Source of the DNA: QAMH01 sp964435565
GTDB lineage: Bacteria > Actinomycetota > Coriobacteriia > Coriobacteriales > QAMH01
DNA: 22,305 bases
Assembly (NCBI GenBank): GCA_964435565.1
Contig: CAYSZR010000031.1
Span: 1-22,305, forward strand
Reading direction: 5' to 3'
A program made the position numbers and the translations under genes. How positions within the stretch are numbered: position 1 is the first letter of the stretch; each line of letters begins with the position of its first letter. Positions 1 through 7,630 of this stretch are shown here, piece by piece. The notes beneath the pieces were generated by a model. It saw only the letters and a list, made by a program, of their open reading frames with translations, had not been told where the DNA came from and made no database searches.

Positions 1-89
1 CCAATAACGCTACCGGGAAGGGTCTAAAACACCCACAGAAACTGGCGAAGCCTCGTTTAATTCAGCTCTTAGTCATTTCCGAGCTGTGA

Positions 90-347
90 TCAACTTTCGC
101 TTTTAATTCTTTGCAAAATCAAGAGAGAATCCTTGTCGTCCAGGGGACGCAGCAGGTCCTCTGGTGTGACATCAAGGGCATCTGAAATCTTTACTATCAT
201 TTTCAATGTCGGAGAACTCTTTGCCCGCTCGAGCTTGCTCAGGTATTGAGAGGAGAGCCCTGCCTTGTGAGCGAGCTGATCTTGCTTCAGTTTCTTCCGT
301 GAGCGCTCTCTTCGGACGTTCACGGCAAAAATCAAATCGTAATCCAT
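90..347 (-). CDS. XRE-family helix-turn-helix regulator, small
   Basis: An 85-residue DNA-binding protein that is almost entirely one Cro/C1-type helix-turn-helix domain (about residues 8-66). The typical pattern is visible: an R-x-x-R first helix, a KQDQLAHKAGLSSQYLSKLE recognition region, then the SSPTLKMIVKISDALDVTPEDLL tail. An upstream in-frame GTG at 362 exists. However, the GTGAGG there makes a good ribosome-binding site for the ATG at 347, so I chose 347. It lies about 50 bases downstream of the minus-strand hypothetical gene and may share its transcript, or have its own promoter in the AT-rich gap. No catalytic, toxin or peptidase domain is attached. It probably represses its own small module, but the target is not visible. 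Confidence 0.85.
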   Translation of the reverse strand: MDYDLIFAVNVRRERSRKKLKQDQLAHKAGLSSQYLSKLERAKSSPTLKMIVKISDALDVTPEDLLRPLDDKDSLLILQRIKSES

Positions 348-398
348 GGAAAATAACCTCACTGAGATTCGCCTTTATTCTATTTTCAAACTATCTGC

Positions 399-1067
399 TT
401 AGTTTTTCCATCTACTATCTGTTAATTTTGCTACTTTTGTTTTAATAGATACGTTAATTTTCAAATATTTGGCATCGGTTACGTCGAGAACAAGATCGCC
501 CTCCTCCTGAGGCACTGTTTCTTCGACGCTTGATTCGTCAAGAGGCGGACAGGGCGACTTCAGCTGCGCGGATTTCTCCACGAGCCGCTTGCATACGTTT
601 TCCCATCTTCCATGATCTATCAGTTGAAGGACATCTGCTCTACACTTGTCTTTTGACACCATCAAGCTAAGTGCTGTGCCAATATCAACGCCATTTTTCC
701 CATAAACGATATTAAAGATTCCGCAATACATCACCAAAAACGAAAGAAGCATATCGCCTGGGCACCTTTGCGAGCAGACAACGATGATTCTAAGACGTTC
801 CGGATGAGATTCGAAATTGACGAAATGCTCCAATCCGAGCGCCATGTCATTTGGACTTATAAAATATGCCTCATCCACAATCGCAAGGTCTCCACCCGCA
901 ACGATAATATTATGTAGCAAATCACCCAAAGCCGGCTCTCGTTGAGAGTCAAAGCGCATATCGATATCGTCTCCCAAGATTGTGCTGAAGTAGCTGCTTC
1001 TTTCATGTGTGGTCAACACGACCGCCTTACATAAGCTCACTGTGTTATTCCCCTGCATTGATTTCAT
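399..1067 (-). CDS. Hypothetical protein, possible receiver-like fold
   Basis: I do not recognise this protein (222 residues from the chosen start). It shows alternating hydrophobic strands and helices (AVVLTT; NIIVAGGDLAIVDEAYF; RLRIIVVCSQ; IFNIVYGK). That layout recalls response-regulator receiver or CpaE N-terminal pseudo-receiver folds. There is no P-loop, membrane span or signal peptide, and a Pro/Glu-rich linker precedes a short C-terminal beta segment. The frame is open to a GTG at 1139, which has no ribosome-binding site. The ATG at 1067 is preceded by the purine-rich GGGGAAGGGAAA, so it is preferred; the longer form (246 residues) remains possible. It is transcribed away from the ribbon-helix-helix gene and toward the XRE gene. 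The fold suggestion is an inference only. Confidence 0.6.
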   Translation of the reverse strand: MKSMQGNNTVSLCKAVVLTTHERSSYFSTILGDDIDMRFDSQREPALGDLLHNIIVAGGDLAIVDEAYFISPNDMALGLEHFVNFESHPERLRIIVVCSQRCPGDMLLSFLVMYCGIFNIVYGKNGVDIGTALSLMVSKDKCRADVLQLIDHGRWENVCKRLVEKSAQLKSPCPPLDESSVEETVPQEEGDLVLDVTDAKYLKINVSIKTKVAKLTDSRWKN

Positions 1068-1119
1068 AATTTCCCTTCCCCAAGGTATAATTGCTTCGGT
1101 TACCTTATCATCAGGAAGT

Positions 1120-1147
1120 TTGTTAGGGAGTCGGGACACTGTATAAA
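1120..1147 (+). promoter_or_regulatory. Candidate promoter for the ribbon-helix-helix gene
   Basis: TTGTTA (1120-1125) and TATAAA (1142-1147) are spaced by 16 bases, a reasonable sigma-70-type pair. Transcription would start near 1154, about 40 bases before the ATG at 1195. The -35 lies within the 5' extension of the divergent gene if that gene began at 1139, which is a further mild argument for its later start. Confidence 0.4.
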
Positions 1148-1194
1148 GTTATGCTGAGGAGAATTAAATCACGATAACGGGGTGAAAATTCAAT

Positions 1195-1665
1195 ATGACA
1201 GGTAAGCCTAGGCGCACAAGCGCAAAGCGTGATGTGCATATAGCCATCCACAATGACATTTTCAAATCTGTTCAACCGCTTCTCAAAGAACAAGACAGCG
1301 GCATTGAAAGTTTCAGCAACTTGGTTGAAACCATCATCTTTCTATCATTCCACATGTATACCGAAGAGCCCGACAACGGATTTATTGCACGTCTAGCAAA
1401 ACTGAAGACTTCAAATGCACTCAGATACATCGAACATAGAAGCAGCGACACGATTCACCATGTTCATATGACACTGGATATAGAGGCGATCGCTTTCCTT
1501 GATATGCTCGTAGCGCGCTATGGAATATTATTCGAAAGCCGTAGCGCTGCTCTCGATCTGCTTCTATGCAATATCGGAAACGGCTGTACCACGCCTGATG
1601 AAATCCACTACTACAGCAACCGGCTTAATGAGGTGCTCAGATTGCACCCCAAATATAAGGGCTAA
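1195..1665 (+). CDS. Putative double ribbon-helix-helix DNA-binding protein
   Basis: A 156-residue protein of no family I can name. It contains two stretches with the strand-helix-helix pattern of MetJ/Arc (RHH) repressors. The first is residues 13-52 (strand VHIAI, helix NDIFKSVQPLLKE, helix SFSNLVETIIFLS). The second is residues 89-127 (strand VHMTL, helix IEAIAFLDMLVARYG, helix SRSAALDLLL). The second copy is the more convincing because of its SRSAALDLLL helix. RHH proteins normally bind DNA as dimers, so one chain with two copies could form an intramolecular pseudo-dimer. The ribosome-binding site GGGGTGA precedes the ATG well. It is divergent from the hypothetical gene and convergent with the HEAT-repeat gene 16 bases away. 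It could regulate the divergent pair, but this is not shown. Confidence 0.7.
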   Translation: MTGKPRRTSAKRDVHIAIHNDIFKSVQPLLKEQDSGIESFSNLVETIIFLSFHMYTEEPDNGFIARLAKLKTSNALRYIEHRSSDTIHHVHMTLDIEAIAFLDMLVARYGILFESRSAALDLLLCNIGNGCTTPDEIHYYSNRLNEVLRLHPKYKG

Positions 1666-1671
1666 GACATC

Positions 1672-1698
1672 GGCGCGGCTGTTACGCGTTTTCTTTTT
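1672..1698 (+). terminator. Candidate intrinsic terminator after the RHH gene
   Basis: A short CGCG stem (1674-1677 with 1685-1688, extended by two G-T pairs) with a 7-base loop is followed by TTTTCTTTTT. It starts 6 bases after the plus-strand stop codon and overlaps the C-terminal codons of the convergent HEAT-repeat gene. The stem is weak and the T tract also encodes a Lys/Glu-rich tail on the other strand, so it could be coincidental. Confidence 0.4.
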
Positions 1699-2353
1699 CG
1701 CGTTGCCGATGCGCGGCGACAACTTGCTCGGAACGCATACGCAGGGTGCCTGACGCATTCTCAGAATCAAACTTCATTCGCTGCGCAAGAGCGGCGCTCG
1801 TGGAAAGGGATATATCCGCCTCGGCAAATGCAACGAGCTGGGTAAGCATATCTGCAAATTCTGGATTACCGTGATAACACTGGATGGCTTCATCGATCTG
1901 CGGCCAAACTTCCTCGGAATTTTCAGGTGATGCGCCACCATACCCACAGAAGAAATGAAATGCAGATTCACGAACAACACCGTTCTTCTCGTCGTAAAGA
2001 GCATCCTCGGCAGCAACAAGAACGCCTTCGCCATAACGCTGCCCCGCCTTGCCCATCTGGTCGAGTGCATGCAAGACCTCCCAGCGGGTCTGCGCCTCCG
2101 GCCGAGTAAGTCCGCTTGCGATTTCGTCAACGTAGGGAAAAAGGAGGCTTGCATCTAAATTCGAAATAATCGCGATAGTCGATGCGGCCTTCTGACGATG
2201 GGTCCGGCTTGAACCAGCAACCATCTCTGCAAGCTGAGAGATGAGNNNNNNNNNNGCGTAATCCACCGGGGCGGCACTTTGCAAGCGGGCAATGGCCTCT
2301 GCTGCGGCTTTCTTTCTCTCGTCTTGTGTATCGATATTCATTTCATCTGCCAT
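1682..2353 (-). CDS. HEAT-repeat-like protein (interrupted by assembly gap)
   Basis: About 223 residues made almost wholly of paired amphipathic helices in HEAT style. Examples are the segments around AASTIAIISNLDASLLFPYVD, RWEVLHALDQMG, VRESAFHFFCGYG and VWPQIDEAIQCYH. The repeats probably form a curved scaffold for protein contacts. No enzyme motif or membrane span is present, and I infer a cytoplasmic location. It lies 42 bases downstream of citrate synthase on the same strand, so it may be co-transcribed. The ribosome-binding site is modest (GAAGGA, about 11 bases before the ATG); a second in-frame ATG is four codons later. Ten Ns replace bases 2246-2255, near residues 33-36. The frame is open on both sides as drawn, but the true gap length is unknown. 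Exact function unknown. Confidence 0.8.
   Translation of the reverse strand: MADEMNIDTQDERKKAAAEAIARLQSAAPVDYXXXXLISQLAEMVAGSSRTHRQKAASTIAIISNLDASLLFPYVDEIASGLTRPEAQTRWEVLHALDQMGKAGQRYGEGVLVAAEDALYDEKNGVVRESAFHFFCGYGGASPENSEEVWPQIDEAIQCYHGNPEFADMLTQLVAFAEADISLSTSAALAQRMKFDSENASGTLRMRSEQVVAAHRQREKENA
2246..2255. other. Assembly gap (10 Ns)
   Basis: Ten consecutive undetermined bases inside the HEAT-repeat gene. The uniform length of ten suggests a scaffold or placeholder gap rather than a measured one. Reading frame continuity across it cannot be trusted. Confidence 0.99.
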
Positions 2354-2395
2354 GGGGGCACACGTCCTTCACGTCGTTTACCAGCGCGTTCTTAC

Positions 2396-3811
2396 CTAGT
2401 CGTTGTAATAGTCACGCACGTTATCAATTTCTTGCACGATCTCTTGTTGAACAGAACGATCGCGCATGCTCATGGGGACATAGTCGCGAGTCCTGTTTAT
2501 CGCCTTATAAGCCGGACGAATGATACGTTTGCCCTCGACAAGTTCCTCAAAACGATGGGCGGCCCAGCCCGAAATACGAGCTGTTGCGAACAGGGGGGTA
2601 TAAAGCTCTTCGGGGATGCCGAGCATCGAATAGACAAGCCCCGAATACATATCCACGTTTGCGCAGATAGCCTTGTCGGAACTGCGCGCCTCACGGAACA
2701 GCTCGGGGGAGATTCTTTCAATTGTCTCGACAAGCTCAAATTCCGCCTCACGCTCTGTTCCCCGCGCCAGTTCACGCGCGTATTTTTTGCAAATAACGGC
2801 ACGCGGGTCGCTTAAGGTATAGATTGCATGTCCCATGCCGTAGATAAGCCCGCTGCCATCATAGGCATCTTTTCTAAGAACGCGCCGCAGGTAGTCTGCC
2901 ACTTGTCCCTCATCGGTATAATCATCGACCCTATTCATAAGATCGCGGTGCTGTTCAGCAACTTTGATGTTTGCGCCGCCATGCTTTGGACCTTTCAGCG
3001 AACAGATGCCGCCAGCGTACGCAGAATATGCATCGGTCCCACTTGAACTCAAAACACGCGTTGTAAATGTCGAGTTATTGCCACCGCCATGCTCGGCATG
3101 CAGCATAAGCATGATATCCAGGATACGAGCCTCTTCTGGTTTCCACTCCATATCATGGCGGAGCATATGCAAAATCGTTTCGGCGGTCGAGAGGCCCTCT
3201 TTTGGCGGATTGATGTACATCTGACTTCCCGCAACCGTTCGCTGACGGCTCGCGAGGTATGACAAGACCGCTATCCGCGGGAGACGGCTGATCATCTGGA
3301 CAGCGACCTCTATCTCGTGATGCGAATCCAGAACGCTCGTCTCTGTCAGGGGGTCAGTCGCATAAAGCATAAGAACGCTGCGCGCCATCATGTTCATGAC
3401 ATTTTTTGAAGGGTAATTCATTATCAGATTGTTCACGAAACCATTGGGCAGGTCTCGGTAATCGTCAATGGCCAGATTAAAACGATCGAGCTCATCGGAT
3501 TTGGGCAAATCCCCGGTCAAGAGCAAAAAGGAAAGCTCCTCATAACCTGGACGGCTTTCCTCAACCGCATGCTTTATCAGCTCGCTGATATCATAGCCGC
3601 GAATCGTGAGGCGGCCTTCGTCAGGTATGCGGGCGCCTTCGTCAGTGAGATAACCATGGACATTCGAAATCGAGGTGATTCCGGCAACGACGCCTGTTCC
3701 ATCTGCGTTGCGCAGACCACGTTTGACATTGAAATGATTGCAATAGCTCTGGTCATAGCCGCTATAGGCACCAAAATGTTGAAATACCTCTGACTCTGTT
3801 GGCTCTGCCAT
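2396..3811 (-). CDS. gltA: Citrate synthase
   Basis: Condenses oxaloacetate and acetyl-CoA to citrate, the entry step of the oxidative or biosynthetic TCA branch that supplies 2-oxoglutarate. It has 471 residues from the ATG at 3811, which is preceded by AAAGAG; an upstream in-frame ATG at 3850 is less well placed. Active-site landmarks by family alignment: His241 in HAEHGGGN, His277 in GPKHGGAN, His328 in GMGHAIY and Asp387 in NVDMYSG. The DPRA motif follows. The HRVY arginine of E. coli-type enzymes is replaced (HAIY), which I recall from a subgroup of longer citrate synthases in Gram-positive anaerobes. A 2-methylcitrate synthase role cannot be excluded, but no prp genes are nearby. The HEAT-repeat gene follows 42 bases downstream. 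Confidence 0.95.
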   Translation of the reverse strand: MAEPTESEVFQHFGAYSGYDQSYCNHFNVKRGLRNADGTGVVAGITSISNVHGYLTDEGARIPDEGRLTIRGYDISELIKHAVEESRPGYEELSFLLLTGDLPKSDELDRFNLAIDDYRDLPNGFVNNLIMNYPSKNVMNMMARSVLMLYATDPLTETSVLDSHHEIEVAVQMISRLPRIAVLSYLASRQRTVAGSQMYINPPKEGLSTAETILHMLRHDMEWKPEEARILDIMLMLHAEHGGGNNSTFTTRVLSSSGTDAYSAYAGGICSLKGPKHGGANIKVAEQHRDLMNRVDDYTDEGQVADYLRRVLRKDAYDGSGLIYGMGHAIYTLSDPRAVICKKYARELARGTEREAEFELVETIERISPELFREARSSDKAICANVDMYSGLVYSMLGIPEELYTPLFATARISGWAAHRFEELVEGKRIIRPAYKAINRTRDYVPMSMRDRSVQQEIVQEIDNVRDYYND

Positions 3812-3878
3812 AAGGTGCTCTTTCTGCCGAAAGCGCTGCACTATGGGCATGCGGCGCTGATATGTTATAGATAACGGT

Positions 3879-3884
3879 ATTATA
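3879..3884 (-). promoter_or_regulatory. Candidate -10 element for citrate synthase
   Basis: A perfect TATAAT on the minus strand lies about 68 bases upstream of the chosen gltA start, in the 147-base gap between recR and gltA. No convincing -35 is seen 16-18 bases further upstream. Confidence 0.5.
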
Positions 3885-3958
3885 CCCCAGCAACTAGCAG
3901 GGAGACTTGCGTGGAAACGGGAGGTAATCGAGACGTTACCATCACACGGGATCTTGAT

Positions 3959-4555
3959 CTAGAGTTCCCTACGCGATTCTATCGCCCTTCCAAGGGTTAC
4001 TTCGTCCGCGTATTCAAGTTCGCCTCCGACAGGCAGTCCTGACGCAAGGCGTGTGACGCGTAATCCGAGCGGCTTGATTATCCGAGCTAGATAGCTTGCC
4101 GTCGTTTCACCTTCAACATCTGGATTCGTGGCAATAAGTACTTCGTCGACAGACTCACTTCCAAGCCGCGCCATTAGATCGGCTATATGAAGGTTTTCGG
4201 GCATCGATCCCTCTATTGGATTAATGACGCCGCCGAGCACATGATACAAGCCGCGATACATTCCCGTCCGCTCGATCGCATCCACGTCACGCGGCTCTGA
4301 GACCACGCAGATGGATCCTGATTCGCGCTGCGTATCTGAACATATCGCACAAAAATCGCCCTCGGCATAGTTATGGCAACGCGGGCATAGGTGAATCGTT
4401 TCCTTGACATCGACAATCGCCCCTGCAAGGCGACGCGCTGTCTCTTCATCGCTAGTTAAAAGCCAGTTAAGAATGCGTTGAGCCGATTTTGGGCCTATGC
4501 CGGGCATGCGCTCGATTTCTTCAAGCGCATGTTGTATGGATGCCGCCTTTTTCAT
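3959..4555 (-). CDS. recR: Recombination mediator protein RecR
   Basis: Works with RecF and RecO to load RecA on gapped single-stranded DNA. The 198 residues match the usual family length. In order: a helix-hairpin-helix near residues 17-30 (MPGIGPKSAQRI), a four-cysteine zinc site (Cys57, Cys60, Cys69, Cys72; CPRC...CAIC), and a Toprim domain with SEPRDVDAIE near 86-95 and NPDVEGETTA near 144-153. A Walker-like C-terminal segment follows. The gene begins 7 bases after the ybaB stop and has only a weak ribosome-binding site, so translation is probably coupled to ybaB. It is the last gene of the dedA-dnaX-ybaB-recR cluster. Confidence 0.97.
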   Translation of the reverse strand: MKKAASIQHALEEIERMPGIGPKSAQRILNWLLTSDEETARRLAGAIVDVKETIHLCPRCHNYAEGDFCAICSDTQRESGSICVVSEPRDVDAIERTGMYRGLYHVLGGVINPIEGSMPENLHIADLMARLGSESVDEVLIATNPDVEGETTASYLARIIKPLGLRVTRLASGLPVGGELEYADEVTLGRAIESRREL

Positions 4556-4562
4556 TGCCTGA

Positions 4563-4883
4563 TTAAAAGAGACCAGGGATATTCATCCCGCCTGTAACGG
4601 TGCTCATCTTTTGGTTAACCATTGCCTGGGCATCCTCAATGCCTTGGTTAACCGCAGCAACGATCATGTCTTGCAACATATCGATATCGTCGGGATCGAT
4701 CGCTTCGGGAGCAATCGCGATGCTCTTCAGCTTCAGGTCCCCATAGACAGTGGCGGTTACCATTCCTCCGCCTGCGGTCGCCTCAACGGTCTCAAGCGAC
4801 GCTTGATCCTGAATTGCCTGCATCTTCGCTTGCATCTTCTGTGCCTGCTTGAGCATGGCCTGCGGGTTCATTCCCTTACTCAT
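4563..4883 (-). CDS. ybaB: YbaB/EbfC family nucleoid-associated protein
   Basis: A 106-residue DNA-binding protein of the YbaB/EbfC family, which forms tweezer-like dimers that bind DNA. The N-terminal helix is rich in Met, Gln and Lys (LKQAQKMQAKMQAIQDQ). The conserved core VEATAGGGMVTATVYGDLKLKSI follows, then the acidic DPDDIDMLQDMIVAAVNQ segment; all are hallmarks of the family. A good ribosome-binding site (AAGGAG) lies in the 8-base gap after dnaX. The dnaX-ybaB-recR order is widely conserved in bacteria and supports the call. Confidence 0.95.
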   Translation of the reverse strand: MSKGMNPQAMLKQAQKMQAKMQAIQDQASLETVEATAGGGMVTATVYGDLKLKSIAIAPEAIDPDDIDMLQDMIVAAVNQGIEDAQAMVNQKMSTVTGGMNIPGLF

Positions 4884-4891
4884 GGAACTCC

Positions 4892-6796
4892 TTATTTGTC
4901 TTCATCGATTTCACGTACTTTAACGCCTTTTCCAAAAGCAGACAGCGCATCAGCGATATTTGCAGCTGTTTCGTCATCAATGGGCTTTTCGCGCGTAGCT
5001 TGCGGCTGAGCATCGAAATCTGGCTCCACGTGCATATCAATGGTAATTTCCGGCTCCGCCAGATCGAAGTCGTCGGCTCCTTCTGGTCTATCAGACAAGC
5101 TCGCCCTTTCAGGTGCCGCGCCGTCATCATTATCCATGCTCAACGACTCTGCAGACACCGACTGCGCCTCGTGAGCGAGCCCCACGAACGAGCCAATGCG
5201 GTAATCGAATTCAACCTCGCGGCCGAACACCTCTTCGAACGCATGCGAAACGAGCGCCTTCGCATCACTTCCCCCGGCGACGCGCATGGCGAATTCAGCT
5301 CCCGTCGGAAACAGAAGGTGATACTTCCCATCCTCTTCTGCCAGCGAAACGCCATTCAACAATGCGCCAACCGCAGTGTCACCGCGTTTCACAACGGTGA
5401 GCAGGGCAGCAAGCAGGCGTTCAGGAGTCATCCCGTCCGCGCCTTTGGTTGTTACATCAGAACAAGGCTCTGGTTCCTGATCCGAACTGGTTTGCAAAGT
5501 CACTCCGTCATCGATTGCCGATCCGTCGGACTTCCGTACTACATCAGCGGACACCGGCGGCTGCGCCGAGGCCTGTCCGAGCGATTCATCTGACATGAAA
5601 CCCTGCGCAGGCGCGTCCTGAAAACGGGGGGCAGAAACATCTCCCGTCGCAACGCGCGTCTCGAGTATCTCGATGCGCTCGGCAAGGGACTCGATCGTGA
5701 GCTCGCTATCCGCATGAGCGAGCCTTGTCATGGCAATCTCCACGCTCAAACGAGGATCTGCAGAATTGCGAAGCTCGGCGACAAGGGCACCGCACGTATC
5801 GAGGGCGCGAGCCAGGCGATCAACGCCGCCAAACTCACGTGCCTGCTGCTGATATTGCCCAAGCTGCGCCGCCGTGCAAGCAACGATTCCGTCGGCCCCT
5901 CCCGTGAGTAACGTCACGTAGAGATTGCGCATGTGCGTGGTAAGATCGCGCGCAAATTGCGCGAGGTCAACGCCTTTTCCCACAAGAGAATCAATCCATG
6001 TAAAGCATGCTGCGGTATCTCGTCTCGCGATAAATCCAGCAATCTCAAAAAGCGCCGCAGAGTCAATCTGACCGAACATGCGCGCGGCCTCTTCAAGGGT
6101 GATCTTGCCCTCGGTATAGACCCCCACCTGCTCCAGAGAGGTTGTCGCATCGCGCATCCCACCAGCCGATTTCGCGGCTATGAACTCAAGCGCTTCTGGT
6201 TCGTACTCGAACTTTTCACCCGAGCAGATACGTTCCAGATACCCGACGATCTCCTCGACGGAAAATCTGCGAAAATCAAAACGCTGGCATCGGGACTGTA
6301 TGGTTTCGGGAACCTTGTGAGGGTCGGTCGTACACAGCACAAATACAACGTGCTCAGGAGGCTCTTCAAGCGTCTTAAGCAGCGCATTGAATGCCGCCGT
6401 CGAGAGCATGTGCACTTCGTCGATGATATAGATTTTGTAACGCCCGCGAGTTGGTGCAAAGTTCACGCGTCCGATAATCTCTTCTCGAACGTTATCCACG
6501 CCCGTTCGACTCGCTGCGTCCAATTCGAAAACATCGGGATGCGTGCCCTGTGCAATCTCGCGACAACGAGGGCATGTGCCATCAGGTTCGGCGCCTGAAT
6601 CGTTTTCACACAGCAATGCCTTTGCAAGTAGTCGCGCCGTCGTCGTCTTTCCCGTGCCCCTTGGACCGCAAAACAAGTACGCATGCGCGACATTTCCATC
6701 TGCAACGGCGTTGATGAGCGTTTTCTCCACATGTTTCTGGCCGACGACATCGGCGAAAACCTCGGGGCGGTACTTGCGGTATAACGAAAGCGCCAT
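4892..6796 (-). CDS. dnaX: DNA polymerase III subunit gamma/tau
   Basis: The clamp-loader ATPase and replisome organiser, 634 residues. The AAA+ module has Walker A GPRGTGKT (44-51), Walker B IIDEVHM (124-130) and the sensor/arginine-finger region QSRCQRF (167-173). Three zinc-ligand cysteines are visible (Cys63, Cys75, Cys78), so one of the usual four is missing or supplied elsewhere. Domain III and a long acidic Ala/Asp/Ser-rich tau-like tail follow. The ATG has a strong ribosome-binding site (GAGGAGG) inside the end of dedA, whose stop lies 3 bases upstream. I found no A-rich slippery heptamer, so there is no sign of a frameshift that makes a short gamma form. Confidence 0.97.
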   Translation of the reverse strand: MALSLYRKYRPEVFADVVGQKHVEKTLINAVADGNVAHAYLFCGPRGTGKTTTARLLAKALLCENDSGAEPDGTCPRCREIAQGTHPDVFELDAASRTGVDNVREEIIGRVNFAPTRGRYKIYIIDEVHMLSTAAFNALLKTLEEPPEHVVFVLCTTDPHKVPETIQSRCQRFDFRRFSVEEIVGYLERICSGEKFEYEPEALEFIAAKSAGGMRDATTSLEQVGVYTEGKITLEEAARMFGQIDSAALFEIAGFIARRDTAACFTWIDSLVGKGVDLAQFARDLTTHMRNLYVTLLTGGADGIVACTAAQLGQYQQQAREFGGVDRLARALDTCGALVAELRNSADPRLSVEIAMTRLAHADSELTIESLAERIEILETRVATGDVSAPRFQDAPAQGFMSDESLGQASAQPPVSADVVRKSDGSAIDDGVTLQTSSDQEPEPCSDVTTKGADGMTPERLLAALLTVVKRGDTAVGALLNGVSLAEEDGKYHLLFPTGAEFAMRVAGGSDAKALVSHAFEEVFGREVEFDYRIGSFVGLAHEAQSVSAESLSMDNDDGAAPERASLSDRPEGADDFDLAEPEITIDMHVEPDFDAQPQATREKPIDDETAANIADALSAFGKGVKVREIDEDK

Positions 6797-6799
6797 GCG

Positions 6800-7486
6800 C
6801 TACTCCTCCTCTGCCTCCGAAGAACGCGCAGCCTTCCTCTTGCTGCTACTCATCTTCGCCTTGATAAGCCCGGCGAGGGTCGGAATCAAAGAAACAACTA
6901 CGATACCGACGATGACAAGCTCAAAATGGTCTTGCACGAACGCGACGCCACCGAAAAAATACCCCAACAATGTGAAAAGCGTGACCCAGGTTACACCGCC
7001 CAGACAATTGAAGAAGGTAAACCGCGCAAAATGCATCTCTCCCATACCGGCAAGAAACGGCGCAAAGGTACGAATAATAGGAAAGAATCGCGTAAGGAAA
7101 ACAGCAAGCGACCCATATTTATCAAGCATAGCTTGAGTCTTATCGATACGTTGCGGCGTCAGGGCCTTGACCTTTCCGCTGCGAACAATCGCCTCTCCAA
7201 CCTTGCGACCGATCCAATAATTGGATGTGTTGCCAAGAATTGCGGCAATCGTCATAAGAGCTATAAGCGCAAAGATATTCAAACCGCCGCCGTCAGCGGC
7301 AAATATTCCCGCGCAAAACAGCAACGAGTCCCCAGGCAGAAACGGCGTGACGACTAAGCCGGTCTCCACAAATATGATGATAAAAAGCGGCGTGTATACC
7401 CATACGGGGCCAAATTGCACGATCCACTGTGCAATGAAACCGCGCGGGTCACGTAAAAGATCGATAAAGAACTGAACTATTTCCAT
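6800..7486 (-). CDS. dedA: DedA family membrane protein
   Basis: A DedA/SNARE-associated-domain integral membrane protein of 228 residues. The family is linked to lipid-carrier recycling (undecaprenyl phosphate or phospholipid flipping) and membrane homeostasis. Family landmarks are Glu41 in VETGLVVTPFLPGD, the GNTSNYWIGRKVG segment (85-97), and RFFPIIRTFAPFLAGMGEM (133-151) with Arg133 and Arg139. Hydrophobic segments lie near 30-60, 70-90, 155-182 and 188-208. The C-terminal tail is basic, then acidic. The start lies only about 20 bases from the end of the SRP RNA, with a weak AAGG site and no terminator between them, so it is probably read from the SRP RNA promoter. dnaX follows 3 bases after the stop. 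Confidence 0.95.
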   Translation of the reverse strand: MEIVQFFIDLLRDPRGFIAQWIVQFGPVWVYTPLFIIIFVETGLVVTPFLPGDSLLFCAGIFAADGGGLNIFALIALMTIAAILGNTSNYWIGRKVGEAIVRSGKVKALTPQRIDKTQAMLDKYGSLAVFLTRFFPIIRTFAPFLAGMGEMHFARFTFFNCLGGVTWVTLFTLLGYFFGGVAFVQDHFELVIVGIVVVSLIPTLAGLIKAKMSSSKRKAARSSEAEEE

Positions 7487-7506
7487 TTTTTGCCTTATCC
7501 GAACAG

Positions 7507-7617
7507 TAAGTGCGCCGTATGGACCTGGGCGCCCACCAGAGGCCCCTTATGGCTGCTTCCTCCCGGACCTGACCAGGTTCGGGACATGATGTCGCCCAAG
7601 CCCATGCGACGCACTCA
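7507..7617 (-). ncRNA. ffs: Signal recognition particle RNA, small bacterial type
   Basis: The universally conserved SRP apical region is present on the minus strand: GGTCAGG, TCCGG and GGAAGCAGCC around 7551-7580. The two ends pair to close one long rod: TGAGTGCGTCG at the 5' end against CGGCGCACTTA at the 3' end, then TGGGCTTGGGCG with CGCCCAGGTCCA through G-T pairs. At about 110 nucleotides it is the 4.5S type without an Alu domain. It targets membrane and secreted proteins with Ffh. Exact ends are estimates from the pairing. Confidence 0.95.
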
Positions 7618-7630
7618 CATGCGTGTCTAT

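Noticed and set aside
63..86. Inverted repeat CAGCTC...GAGCTG just after the XRE gene as a terminator
   Set aside because: The 12-base loop and lack of a T tract make it weak; bases 1-89 otherwise show no gene I can support.
5000..5593. Long plus-strand frame opposite the dnaX tail, and a similar one at 5933-6598
   Set aside because: Antisense to a clear dnaX gene, Arg/Cys-rich composition, no family pattern.
4892..6796. Programmed frameshift in dnaX making a short gamma form
   Set aside because: No A-AAA-AAG-like heptamer or long A run was found in the coding strand.
6543..7136. Plus-strand frame across the dnaX/dedA junction
   Set aside because: Overlaps two well-supported minus-strand genes; no domain seen.
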